Origin: an uncultured bacterium
Lineage (GTDB): Bacteria; Bacteroidota; Bacteroidia; Bacteroidales; Muribaculaceae
Length of the DNA: 40,435 nucleotides
Assembly: GCA_905214735.1 (NCBI GenBank)
Contig: CAJMNI010000019.1
Location: 1 to 40,435, forward strand
Direction of reading: 5' to 3'
Shown here: positions 9,268 to 17,660 of the stretch, piece after piece
Layout: each line of letters begins with the position of its first letter
How positions within the stretch are numbered: the first letter of the stretch is position 1
The notes under the pieces: generated by a model
The model's database searches: none
The model's input: the letters and a program-made list of their open reading frames with translations, nothing else
Told to the model about the DNA's origin: nothing
Position numbers and translations under genes: made by a program

Positions 9268-10623
9268 TTAGGATGCGGCGCTGCGGAATTGGCTGCGCTC
9301 TTTCCGCAAGAGCCATTTGTAGGCAGCAAGGGTCATGATGCCTGTTACAGTCCAGGTAATCGGATAAATGATGAGCAGCGTCGCGAATCCGCGGTCGGCC
9401 ATAAAGTAAATCCAGACAAGCCGCAACACGCACGTTCCGAAGATGGTTATCAGCGTCGGCGTGAGAGAATGTCCCATTCCGCGCATTGCCGCTCCCGAAA
9501 TCTCATAGCTCGACGCAATCCATTGAAACATCAGCACGTAATGAAGCCTGATAAGTGCGTATTCCATCACGGCCGGCGAATCTGTGAAGGGAAGGATAAA
9601 TGTATGGCCGAAGATAGATATTCCGATATTTGCCACTCCCGAAAACAGCATCGCGAGCAGCATGCACTGGCGCGTAACCCTGCGGCAGCGTTCAAGATCG
9701 CCGGCTCCGTAATTCTGGCTCACAAAAGCAACGGCCGCCTGGGCAAAGGCGCTTATCACAAAATAGCAATACATCTCATAATTCAGAGCCGCCGCCGAAC
9801 CCGCCATCGCTTCCGGACCATAGCCATTGATCGAGGCCTGAATGAATATGTTGGCGAAACTGAACACCATCCCTTGCACTCCGGCCGGGACTCCGATCTT
9901 GAGCATCTTCACCAGTTCGCGTTTCACAACGTTAAAACGGCGGTAATGCACGCGGTAAGGCTCCTGCTCATGCGACAGCCACCAGACCACCATCGTCGCG
10001 TTGACGAAATTGGCGCACACGGTGGCGATTGCCACTCCCCTCACCCCCATGTCAAACAGGAGCACAAGCAGCAGGTTGAAAGCCACGTTGACAAGTCCCG
10101 ACACCACAAGAGCATAAAACGGACGTTTCGTATCCCCCATGCTCCGCATGATGGCCGCCCCAAAGTTATAGATCATCAGGAAAGGCATCCCCAGAAAATA
10201 AATCCGGAGATAATCCGAGGCGAGACCGAGCACCTCCCCGGGAGTGTCCATCATCTCGAGCATAGGAACCGCAAACGCAGTTCCGAGAACAGCAAGCAAT
10301 ATGCCGCTTGCAAGAGCTATGACCTGTACGGTCTCGACAGAGTCACGGATTGCGCTCCGGTGCTGCTGACCGATATAGTTGGCAATTACTACGTTCGCAC
10401 CGACCGAGATGCCTATAAAAAGATTGAGAAGGATATTGATTATAGGCCCGTTGCACCCCACCGCCGCCATCGAGTGGCTGCCGCAGAATCGCCCCACAAC
10501 TGCAATGTCCACAGCATTGAACGACTGCTGAAGCACACCGCTGCCGATCAGCGGAAGCGCAAACGCCACGATCTTCTTAAACAAGGAACCGTGGACCATA
10601 TCAACTTCTCTGCCTTTGCTCAT
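9268..10623 (-). CDS. MATE family multidrug/metabolite efflux transporter
   Basis: This 451-residue polytopic membrane protein has about twelve helices in two similar halves, as in the MATE family. Recognisable elements are the start of the first half (FKKIVAFALPLIGSGVLQQ, then NAVDIAVVGRFCG), the loop before the second half (RELVKMLKIGVPAGVQ) and its repeat FSFANIFIQASING. Transport is expected to use a sodium or proton gradient to expel organic cations or metabolites; the substrate cannot be told. An alternative start at residue 9 (MVHGSLFKK, at 10599) fits the usual MATE N-terminus. It lies downstream of the malic enzyme gene on the same strand but is separated from it by a strong terminator. 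Confidence 0.92.
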   Translation of the reverse strand: MSKGREVDMVHGSLFKKIVAFALPLIGSGVLQQSFNAVDIAVVGRFCGSHSMAAVGCNGPIINILLNLFIGISVGANVVIANYIGQQHRSAIRDSVETVQVIALASGILLAVLGTAFAVPMLEMMDTPGEVLGLASDYLRIYFLGMPFLMIYNFGAAIMRSMGDTKRPFYALVVSGLVNVAFNLLLVLLFDMGVRGVAIATVCANFVNATMVVWWLSHEQEPYRVHYRRFNVVKRELVKMLKIGVPAGVQGMVFSFANIFIQASINGYGPEAMAGSAAALNYEMYCYFVISAFAQAAVAFVSQNYGAGDLERCRRVTRQCMLLAMLFSGVANIGISIFGHTFILPFTDSPAVMEYALIRLHYVLMFQWIASSYEISGAAMRGMGHSLTPTLITIFGTCVLRLVWIYFMADRGFATLLIIYPITWTVTGIMTLAAYKWLLRKERSQFRSAAS

Positions 10624-10698
10624 AATGTCAAGTCACTCGATAGAAATGCAATACTATTTTTATACGCGATTTATAAGCTAAAAATTGCATCCCGGGGC

Positions 10699-10752
10699 AA
10701 AAAAGAACACGGGAAAACGAATTGCACGACCGGCAATCCGTTTTCCCGGGTT
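10699..10752 (-). terminator. Terminator of the malic enzyme transcript
   Basis: A long imperfect hairpin pairs 10706-10719 with 10739-10752 (one mismatch), and the loop contains an inner ATTGC/GCAAT stem. On the minus strand it is followed by a run of six T (complement of 10699-10704). Just beyond it, 10755-10778 holds two direct copies of the 12-mer GATAATCTATAT. Confidence 0.8.
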
Positions 10753-10806
10753 CTGATAATCTATATGATAATCTATATGATGGAGAGCTATGCCCAAAAG
10801 AGGCTA

Positions 10807-12093
10807 TCAGCGGCAGGAATGCACTTTCGCCATGATGAGATGAAGCGTCTTGTCGTAGGCCTTCCAGTCGGTGATCGGTTCGCGGGCAACTCCCGATTCT
10901 GCCGCAGCTTTGGCCACAGCCGGTGCCACGGTATAAATCAGGCGCGGATCGAAGGGCTTCGGAAGAATATAGTCGCGGCCGAACGACAGTTCGTCGAGGT
11001 GATAGATCTTAAGCACCGATTCGGGCACACGTTCGCGGGCGAGATGGGCGATGGCATAGCAGGCGGCGATCTTCATCTCTTCGTTGATCTTGCTTGCGCG
11101 GCAGTCGAGGGCTCCGCGGAAGATATAGGGGAATCCGAGCACATTGTTGACCTGATTCGGATAATCGCTCCGGCCGGTGGCGATGATGAGATCGTCGCGT
11201 GTCTTGACGGCGAGGTCGTAATCGATTTCCGGATTCGGATTGGCCATGGCAAGCACAATAGGATTCGGAGCCATAGATTTCACCATCTTCGGGGTGAGCA
11301 CGTCGGCCACGCTCAAGCCGAGGAAAACGTCGGCACCGACGATTGCCTCCTCAAGAGTCCTGATGTCAAGATCACGGGCAAACTGGCGCTTCTGCGGATT
11401 GAGATCCTTGCGGTCGCTGCGGATCACTCCCTTCGAATCGCACATGATGATGTTTTCGGGATTGACGCCGAGGCGGATATAGATGCGCGTGCAGCTGATG
11501 GCGGCGGCGCCGGCGCCGTTGACCACGAGCTTGATGTCACCGATCTTCTTCCCCTGGATTTCAAGGGCGTTGATCAGAGCTGCCCCGGATATGATAGCCG
11601 TGCCGTGCTGGTCGTCGTGCATCACCGGAATGTTGCATTCCTCTTTGAGTCTGTCTTCCACGCGGAAACTTTCCGGAGCCTTGATATCCTCCAGATTGAT
11701 GCCGCCGAAAGTCGGCGAGATTGCTTTCACGGCCTCCACCATCTTGTCGGGGTCTTCTTCATCTATCTCGATATCGAAGGCGTCGATCCCGGCGAAGACT
11801 TTGAAAAGAAGGGCTTTCCCCTCCATCACCGGTTTTCCCGCCAACGGGCCGATGTTGCCAAGGCCGAGCACGGCTGTGCCGTTGGAAACGACCCCTACGA
11901 GGTTACCCTTGTTGGTATACTTGTAGACATCGTGAGGATTATCTTTGATTTTCAAACATGGATAGGCCACTCCGGGAGAATAGGCAAGCGACAGATCAGC
12001 CTGGGATTCGTAGGGCTTTGTCGGAATCACTTCTATTTTGCCGGGACGGCCTTCTTCATGATACTTCAGTGCTTCTGATTCAATATTAGACAT
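10807..12093 (-). CDS. NAD(P)-dependent malic enzyme, single-domain form
   Basis: This 428-residue enzyme carries out oxidative decarboxylation of malate to pyruvate. Seen in order: LSLAYSPGVAYPC (substrate-domain tyrosine), GTAVLGLGNIGPLAGKPVMEGKA-type segment (catalytic lysine region), FDIEIDEEDP, MHDDQHGTAI (metal-binding DDQH) and the Rossmann motif VNGAGAAAISC. The sequence is closest to the MaeB type common in Bacteroidales. Those proteins normally run to about 760 residues with a C-terminal phosphotransacetylase-like domain. This one stops cleanly at VHSCR, straight after the catalytic part, with a good terminator 55 nt on, so it looks like a natural short form and not a frameshift. 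The gene is monocistronic, with its own promoter in the divergent region. Confidence 0.93.
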   Translation of the reverse strand: MSNIESEALKYHEEGRPGKIEVIPTKPYESQADLSLAYSPGVAYPCLKIKDNPHDVYKYTNKGNLVGVVSNGTAVLGLGNIGPLAGKPVMEGKALLFKVFAGIDAFDIEIDEEDPDKMVEAVKAISPTFGGINLEDIKAPESFRVEDRLKEECNIPVMHDDQHGTAIISGAALINALEIQGKKIGDIKLVVNGAGAAAISCTRIYIRLGVNPENIIMCDSKGVIRSDRKDLNPQKRQFARDLDIRTLEEAIVGADVFLGLSVADVLTPKMVKSMAPNPIVLAMANPNPEIDYDLAVKTRDDLIIATGRSDYPNQVNNVLGFPYIFRGALDCRASKINEEMKIAACYAIAHLARERVPESVLKIYHLDELSFGRDYILPKPFDPRLIYTVAPAVAKAAAESGVAREPITDWKAYDKTLHLIMAKVHSCR

Positions 12094-12170
12094 GGTAGTT
12101 TAAGGTGTATTTTTATATTATATTTTCCGGTATCAAGGTCGCGGAGACTAATCCTCCGCTTTCCATATTT

Positions 12171-12201
12171 CAAATTTAACAAAATTTTCAGACTACTCCA
12201 A
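12171..12201 (-). promoter_or_regulatory. Promoter of the malic enzyme gene
   Basis: On the minus strand TAAATTTG (12178-12171) matches the -7 consensus and TTG (12201-12199) lies 20 bp upstream. The predicted leader is about 70 nt. No equally good element is seen for the divergent methyltransferase gene. Confidence 0.55.
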
Positions 12202-12244
12202 TTTTTGATAAACGTTTCCGCCGCCGGAATGTCAAAAAAATAGG

Positions 12245-13519
12245 ATGATTAAAGAATTTTATAGATATTCAGCTGATTTTTTCAATTTTCTGCATGATAA
12301 TATTGCCGGAGACTCGGCAGCCCTCCGTCTGAAATATGCGGGGAAGAATTTGCCGTTTCCCGTCGGCGAAGCAATCGACCAGATTGAATGCCGCAGAAAA
12401 ACGCGCAAAAAACTACCATTCTTCAATTCATGCCAAAGCTTCCTCTACCCTGCTGTCCAGGCTTCGGAACAGGCCACCAACCAGTATGTGGCCTCTTACC
12501 ACGCCATGCTTGCAGGCGCCGGAGAAGATGAAGGCCGACGCATCCTCGACATGACGGCCGGACTTGGCATCGACGCTTTCACCATGGCGCTTGCCGGAGC
12601 TCAGGTCACCGCCGTCGAACTCGACAGCCACCGCGCGGAGATACTTTCACTAAATGCCGAGGCATTGAATCTTCCATCCTTTAATGCTATATGCGGAGAC
12701 AGCGTAGCTATGCTCGAATCTTATGCCGGAATTCCTTTCGACACTATCTTCATTGACCCGGCAAGACGCGATTCAGCCAACCGAAGGACATATTTTCTTG
12801 AAGACTCCCTCCCCGACGTCACTCTCCACGCCCCGATGATGCTCCGCCACACCCGCCGCGTGATCATCAAGGCCTCTCCTATTCTCGACATAACCCGCGC
12901 CATCGGCCAACTTATCGATGTGGCAGAGATTCATGCCGTCTGCCTGCGGGGGGAATGCAAGGAAGTGCTGATAATTCTTGACAGAGAGTCCGGCAAATTG
13001 TCGGCGGAGCAAAATGGAGGCATAAAAATGGTGGCTGTCGACCTTAAAGGGGATGATGAGGGCGAATACCCCTATCGCAATCCGCGCATGGCGAGCAGGT
13101 TTGAATTCACTTCTCGCCAAGGAACCCGGAAGTCCGCCTTCGCCACCGATGATGAAATACGCGATGCCGAGTATATCTTCAACCCCAATGCCGGGGTGCA
13201 TAAGCTGAACTGTGGCGCCGAACTGTGCGAAAAATTCCCCGCAATCCGACAGATTTCACCCAACACGGAATTATACGTTTCGCGAGAACCGGTAGCCGAT
13301 TTTCCGGGAACTGCATTCCGCATTGCGGAGCGTCCCGACCGCAAGCAACTCAAACGCCTGAAAAAGGAATCTTACGCTGTGATTACCCGCAATTATACGA
13401 TGACAGCCGACGAACTGCGCCGCAAGCTCGGAGTCAGCGAGAGCGATTCACGCTTCATCATAGGATGCCGTGCCGGAATGAAGGCCAACCCGGAAATATT
13501 CATTTGCGAAAAACTCTGA
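12245..13519 (+). CDS. Class I SAM-dependent methyltransferase with THUMP-like C-terminal domain
   Basis: This 424-residue protein has an N-terminal region of about 80 residues. A Rossmann methyltransferase core follows: motif I is ILDMTAGLGIDAFTMALAGA (about residues 100-119), the motif II acidic residue is in AVELD, and motif IV is FIDPARRD (about 168-176). The C-terminal part (about 340-424), with LKRLKKESYAVITRNY and the end region HRxGxKAN-like (CRAGMKANPEIFIC), fits the THUMP-like domain found in this uncharacterised Bacteroidetes family. RNA is the expected substrate because THUMP domains bind structured RNA and DPAR resembles DPPR/DPPY motifs, but the target is unknown. It is transcribed divergently from the malic enzyme gene and convergently with folK. 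Confidence 0.83.
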   Translation: MIKEFYRYSADFFNFLHDNIAGDSAALRLKYAGKNLPFPVGEAIDQIECRRKTRKKLPFFNSCQSFLYPAVQASEQATNQYVASYHAMLAGAGEDEGRRILDMTAGLGIDAFTMALAGAQVTAVELDSHRAEILSLNAEALNLPSFNAICGDSVAMLESYAGIPFDTIFIDPARRDSANRRTYFLEDSLPDVTLHAPMMLRHTRRVIIKASPILDITRAIGQLIDVAEIHAVCLRGECKEVLIILDRESGKLSAEQNGGIKMVAVDLKGDDEGEYPYRNPRMASRFEFTSRQGTRKSAFATDDEIRDAEYIFNPNAGVHKLNCGAELCEKFPAIRQISPNTELYVSREPVADFPGTAFRIAERPDRKQLKRLKKESYAVITRNYTMTADELRRKLGVSESDSRFIIGCRAGMKANPEIFICEKL

Positions 13520-13579
13520 ACACCTGCCCGGAGCTGTCGGGGGCTTATCCGGCTTTCATTAGGGTCCGGTCGGCCCTTA

Positions 13580-13951
13580 TCAGGCGTTTATCTCCCTGAA
13601 ACCTATCTGGAAAAATTCATGGGCGTAATCGCGGGGTCTCACGATTTCACCATCCCATATCACGATATCGATGTCGATCGGCACCTCTCCCTTCATACGG
13701 GTTTCGGGTGTGCGGCCGTTTTCAAGTTCATAGTTTTTCAGGAGCATGTCGAAGTCGGCCATTTCTCCTTCGTCCTTTCCTCGGATCACGGCGTTCATAT
13801 ACGTCTCGTCGCGGCCATGAATCTCAGGAGTCTCATAAATTGAGGATACCTCCGGCTTCCCGAGCATTGCAGAAAGCCATCCTATCGCTTTTTCCACATT
13901 CATCCGTCGGTCGCCGCAGTTGCTGCCTATGCTCATCACGATCTCTGTCAT
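13580..13951 (-). CDS. folK: HPPK: 2-amino-4-hydroxy-6-hydroxymethyldihydropteridine diphosphokinase, short form
   Basis: The enzyme transfers pyrophosphate from ATP to 6-hydroxymethyl-dihydropterin in folate synthesis. Seen: MSIGSNCGDR near the N-terminus (canonical S-x-GSN-x-GDR), SSIYETPE, YMNAVI, the ENGRTPETR segment and PIDIDIVIWDG, where the two aspartates bind magnesium. From the methionine at 13951 it is only 123 residues, against about 150-170 in typical FolK. The usual C-terminal HP...R.FVL.PL motif is replaced by DYAHEFFQIGFREI. A start at 13981 adds ten residues and is also possible. It is last in a minus-strand run, 23 nt or more after the phosphoesterase. The activity is likely but the shortened end leaves some doubt. 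Confidence 0.8.
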   Translation of the reverse strand: MTEIVMSIGSNCGDRRMNVEKAIGWLSAMLGKPEVSSIYETPEIHGRDETYMNAVIRGKDEGEMADFDMLLKNYELENGRTPETRMKGEVPIDIDIVIWDGEIVRPRDYAHEFFQIGFREINA

Positions 13952-14004
13952 CTTTGATGTCGGTCGGTTGGAATGTTTCATTAGAACTGATGCTGACGTC
14001 GGGG

Positions 14005-15219
14005 TTATTTCTTTCTCTTGAGCGTCAGCACGGTCACCTCCGGATAAGCCGCCCCCACTCTCGAAGGGAAGCCGACCTCTCCTGATCCGATGTTGACATA
14101 GATCTGCATAGGCTTGCCGTTGTCGGCATCATAGAGACCGCCCCAGTTTTCATATTTGAATGAGGAAGGCGACCATTTGAAACCGCCGACCTTTATCATC
14201 GACTGCATGGCATGGGTGTGACCTGAAAGAGTGAGGTCGATGTTGCTCTTCTTTGTCACTTCCTGGCGCCAATGCTCCGGATTGTGAGTGAGGAGAATCT
14301 TGAAATTGCCATCGTTGAGATGCTTGTCGGCCCTTATGCGGGGATATGCCTTCTTAAGATCGCCGTAAACCTTGAACGGCGGTTCACCCCAGTTTTCCAC
14401 ACCGATGATCACGATGGAGTCGCCGTTTGCCCTGATGATTTCCGAATCATTATTGAGCATTTTCCATCCCATCTGCTCCTGCATCCGGTAAAGACGCCGA
14501 TTATTATTCCGATGCTCCTCTTCGCTCTCCCAGTCGGCGTAATCGCCATAATCGTGATTGCCGAAGATGGAGTAAACTCCGTATGGGGCGTTGAGGCGCG
14601 ACAGCGGTTTTACAAAGGGATCGAGCTCCGATGTTATGCGGTTGACAATGTCGCCTGTGAAAAAAATCACGTCGGGTTGCTGGGCATTGATGCTGTCAAC
14701 AAGAGCGGATATGAATGTAGTGTCGTTTCCCCATGTGCCGACATGTGCGTCGCTGAATTGCACGATCTTGAAATTGTCGAATCCTTTGGGAAGCCGATCG
14801 GAATAAATGTCGGCATGTGTCACCTCGATATCATAGCGCGTCACGAGCGCCCCCCACATCATCGAAAACCCTGTGAGAAGTCCCAGTCCGATTCCGATAT
14901 ATGCGCCGTAATTCACATGCTTCCGGAAGAGCCGGCCGATAAGAGAGCAAACCATGTAGACAAATTTGGAGATGTAGACGGTGAAATAAGAGAAAAGCAT
15001 CCACATCACCGGCGTGATCGATTCCCCGACGTCTCTTCGGGGCAGACAGACCACCACTATCAGATAAATCCAGAGCAACGCCGACAAGACGGCATAGACG
15101 ATGCCGTAGGTCTTGCGGTGTTTTTGCGACTCATATTTCCTGATGTCGCTCCAGATATACCAGTCGACAAGAAACGAAAACAGGAAAAGGATTATCAGAC
15201 TTATTATAGGAACTCTCAT
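14005..15219 (-). CDS. Membrane-anchored calcineurin-like metallophosphoesterase
   Basis: This 404-residue protein has four hydrophobic helices in the first ~125 residues and then a soluble metallophosphoesterase domain. The metal-binding motifs are all present: SDAHVG (D157, H159), GDIVN (D190), GNHDYG (N221, H222), LTHNPEHW and SGHTHAMQ. This layout matches the YkuE-like group of membrane phosphoesterases. Some relatives act on UDP-diacylglucosamine or other lipid-linked phosphates, but the substrate here is not known. It follows the acyltransferase gene by 33 nt and precedes folK, so it is probably part of the same transcript. A link to envelope lipid metabolism is an inference from that neighbourhood. 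Confidence 0.88.
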   Translation of the reverse strand: MRVPIISLIILFLFSFLVDWYIWSDIRKYESQKHRKTYGIVYAVLSALLWIYLIVVVCLPRRDVGESITPVMWMLFSYFTVYISKFVYMVCSLIGRLFRKHVNYGAYIGIGLGLLTGFSMMWGALVTRYDIEVTHADIYSDRLPKGFDNFKIVQFSDAHVGTWGNDTTFISALVDSINAQQPDVIFFTGDIVNRITSELDPFVKPLSRLNAPYGVYSIFGNHDYGDYADWESEEEHRNNNRRLYRMQEQMGWKMLNNDSEIIRANGDSIVIIGVENWGEPPFKVYGDLKKAYPRIRADKHLNDGNFKILLTHNPEHWRQEVTKKSNIDLTLSGHTHAMQSMIKVGGFKWSPSSFKYENWGGLYDADNGKPMQIYVNIGSGEVGFPSRVGAAYPEVTVLTLKRKK

Positions 15220-15252
15220 ACTTTTAGAGCGTGTGTATAACGGGGATTATCG

Positions 15253-16449
15253 TCACTCCAGTCCTACAAGAATGGTTTTAAGCTTATTCTTCAGCGGATT
15301 GGAATACATCACCAGCATCATCTCCATCAGGAAATCGCGCTCTTCGGGAGTGATGTCGGGGATGTCGGTTATCTTGTTGAGCTGGATTTCGAAATATTCG
15401 ATTGTCTGCTGCTTCTGCTCGGCGCTGTATTTGCTGCGGAAGCGCTCGGAATGATTGAGGAGGTCGAACGCCACATAATTGATCGGGAAAATCTCATAGC
15501 TGCGGTGGATTGCCTGGTCGATAAGGCAGCCCACATATTTCGCGGCCGTATTATTGTCGGGAAACTCGCCGATCTGGTCGAGTTTGTTGTTGATGCGGGG
15601 AGTGAGCTGGAAATGCACGCGCCCCTTGTTTTGCAGCAGTCCGGTCTCCATGCTGAAAAGATCGTCGCGCTGGGTTTTCTTGAAATCGGGGTTGCGGCGT
15701 TTGAGCAAAAATTCGCGAGCCTTCAGATAGTCGTTGGGGTCATATTCGTAGGAAATCGACACCGGCATCAGATTGATTTCGCGCAGACGGTCCATAAACG
15801 ATCCCTGTCCGGCTATGGCAAGCATCTTTATCAGCGACTCCTGCGTTTTGTCAGAACTGTCTTTCGCCCGTCCCTCGCGCTGGGCTATCCACACCGATTC
15901 CTTCTTCTCCAGAATCGAGTAATGGATATAGGCCGAAAGATGCTTGGCGGCCATCAGCCCTTCTCGCAGACCGGTGTTGCGTTTCACGATAAACGATTTG
16001 TTGAGGCGCACCAGGTCGTTGATCCAGTCAAACACCAGAAGGTTGTTGCCGATGGCAATCTCGCATGTCGGCATCCCTTTGCGAAGGAAGGCCAGGTTGA
16101 GAAACGAAGCGTCGAGCACTATGTCCCGGTGGTTGGTGATAAAGACATAGTTGAGCGCCGGATTGTAATATTTCACTCCTCCGAGCGATATCCCGGAGGT
16201 GGTGGTCTTCGCCAGCATCTCCAGGAAAGGATACATCACCTGATGCTGGAAATCATATTTGTTGTCGATCTTCAGTAGATCATCCACAAGAGCCGGCACA
16301 TCCTCGCTCGGCATCGTATAGTTGACCGCGTGGAGGAATCCGGGATCTTTTACGAGTTTTTCCATTTTCTCATGAAACACGGAATCATCGTAAGGCGATA
16401 TGTCACTGAAGTCTATATTCTGAGGGTCCATCTTATATTGTAATTTCAT
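15253..16449 (-). CDS. 1-acyl-sn-glycerol-3-phosphate acyltransferase-like protein
   Basis: About 398 residues from the methionine at 16449; in-frame ATGs at 16482 and 16431 are alternatives. It belongs to the glycerolipid acyltransferase superfamily. Seen: FITNHRDIVLDASFL as the catalytic block, IVKRNTGLRE downstream, and WIAQREGRAKD as the acyl-acceptor (EG-R) block. The catalytic spacing is unusual: in NHRDIVLD the histidine is followed by aspartates at +2 and +6, not at the canonical +5 (HX4D). This seems to be a trait of this Bacteroidetes subgroup, by memory and not checked. It would acylate lysophosphatidic acid or a related acceptor at the inner membrane. There is no clear transmembrane helix, so it may be peripheral. 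It lies between the RluD-type gene and the phosphoesterase in a five-gene run. Confidence 0.8.
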   Translation of the reverse strand: MKLQYKMDPQNIDFSDISPYDDSVFHEKMEKLVKDPGFLHAVNYTMPSEDVPALVDDLLKIDNKYDFQHQVMYPFLEMLAKTTTSGISLGGVKYYNPALNYVFITNHRDIVLDASFLNLAFLRKGMPTCEIAIGNNLLVFDWINDLVRLNKSFIVKRNTGLREGLMAAKHLSAYIHYSILEKKESVWIAQREGRAKDSSDKTQESLIKMLAIAGQGSFMDRLREINLMPVSISYEYDPNDYLKAREFLLKRRNPDFKKTQRDDLFSMETGLLQNKGRVHFQLTPRINNKLDQIGEFPDNNTAAKYVGCLIDQAIHRSYEIFPINYVAFDLLNHSERFRSKYSAEQKQQTIEYFEIQLNKITDIPDITPEERDFLMEMMLVMYSNPLKNKLKTILVGLE

Positions 16450-16522
16450 GTTAAGCCCACATGTCGTAACTATAACAATCAAGTCGACGGAGGCTGCGGA
16501 ACTTTTATATAAAATTCAGATT

Positions 16523-17614
16523 TTATGTTGTCGCGGCTTTATTGCCGTCGCGATAGGTTCTCCATCTTTCGAAGAGCGCCTCCATGTCGAGAGGCACAGG
16601 GGCTTCGAAATCCATCTCTTCCCCGGTGTGGGGATGCCGGAATCCGAGCGTTCTGGCGTGCAGAGCCTGACGTGGACACGCCTTGAAGCTGTTTTCGACA
16701 AATTGCCGGTAGGAGGAAGATGTCACTCCTTTCAATATCTTGTCGCCGCCATATCTCTCGTCGTTGAAGAGAGGATGGCCTATATATTGCATGTGAACAC
16801 GGATCTGATGGGTGCGGCCGGTTTCGAGCACACATTTCACCATGGTGACATAGCCGAAGCGTTCGAGAACAGTGTAATGAGTCACTGCGTGTTTCCCCGC
16901 CTCAGGGTCGGCTGTCACGGCCATCTGGAGCTTGTTTCGCGGATTCCGCGCAATGCTTCCGGTGATCGTGCCGGAATCGTCGGGGAAATCGCCCCATACG
17001 AGAGCCACATATTCGCGGCGTGTGGTTTTCTCGAAAAACTGTCGTCCGAGCATCGTTTTGGCCTCTGGAGTCTTGGCCACCACCAGAAGGCCTGAAGTGT
17101 CTTTGTCGATCCGGTGCACGAGTCCGAGCCTCGGATCGTTGACATCATAATTGTCGTTGCCCCGGAAATGCCAGGCAAGGGCGTTGACCAGCGTGCCTGT
17201 CCAGTTGCCGTGGCCCGGATGCACCACGAGTCCCGCCGGCTTGTTGACCACGAGCACATAGTCGTCTTCATAGACGATGTCGAGAGGAATATCTTCCGCC
17301 ACTATCTCGAAATCATAGCGCGGACGGTCCATCACGATGCTTATCACATCGAATGGCTTCACCTTATAGCTCGACTTCACCGGGCGCCCGTTGACTATGA
17401 TGCATTCGGCGTCGGCCGCCTGCTGCACTCTGTTGCGCGAAGTGCGCTCGAGCCGCTCGGTCAGAAATTTGTCGATCCGCAGAAGCTGCTGGCCTTTGTC
17501 GGCCACAAACCGGAAATGCTCGTAGAGTTCGCGGCCATCGCTCGCTACGAACGACGGTGACTGCTCTTCCATCTCATTTTCCGCTAATTCCGGTATCAGA
17601 CTTTCCGAAGCCAT
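16523..17614 (-). CDS. RluA/RluD-family 23S rRNA pseudouridine synthase
   Basis: This 363-residue protein has an S4 RNA-binding domain (about 45-95, with RIDKFLTERLERTSRNRVQ) and a pseudouridine synthase domain. The catalytic aspartate is D170 in LVHRIDKDTSGLLVVAKT. The downstream family motifs RREYVALVWG and GRTHQIRVHMQYIGHPL are present. RluD modifies uridines of helix 69 in 23S rRNA; that specificity is inferred from the S4-plus-synthase layout. The N-terminus carries about 30 extra acidic residues. It lies 47 nt after the PASTA gene and upstream of the acyltransferase. In several Bacteroides genomes, from memory, a ddl gene sits between these two; none is present here. Confidence 0.9.
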   Translation of the reverse strand: MASESLIPELAENEMEEQSPSFVASDGRELYEHFRFVADKGQQLLRIDKFLTERLERTSRNRVQQAADAECIIVNGRPVKSSYKVKPFDVISIVMDRPRYDFEIVAEDIPLDIVYEDDYVLVVNKPAGLVVHPGHGNWTGTLVNALAWHFRGNDNYDVNDPRLGLVHRIDKDTSGLLVVAKTPEAKTMLGRQFFEKTTRREYVALVWGDFPDDSGTITGSIARNPRNKLQMAVTADPEAGKHAVTHYTVLERFGYVTMVKCVLETGRTHQIRVHMQYIGHPLFNDERYGGDKILKGVTSSSYRQFVENSFKACPRQALHARTLGFRHPHTGEEMDFEAPVPLDMEALFERWRTYRDGNKAATT

Positions 17615-17660
17615 TGGCGCTCCTTATCTTTTATCTTTATAATGTTTTGTTCACTGCAGA

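Noticed and set aside
9289..12078. 929-codon plus-strand frame across the MATE and malic enzyme genes
   Set aside because: It is antisense to two clear genes and their intergenic terminator, His/Arg-rich and of no recognisable family.
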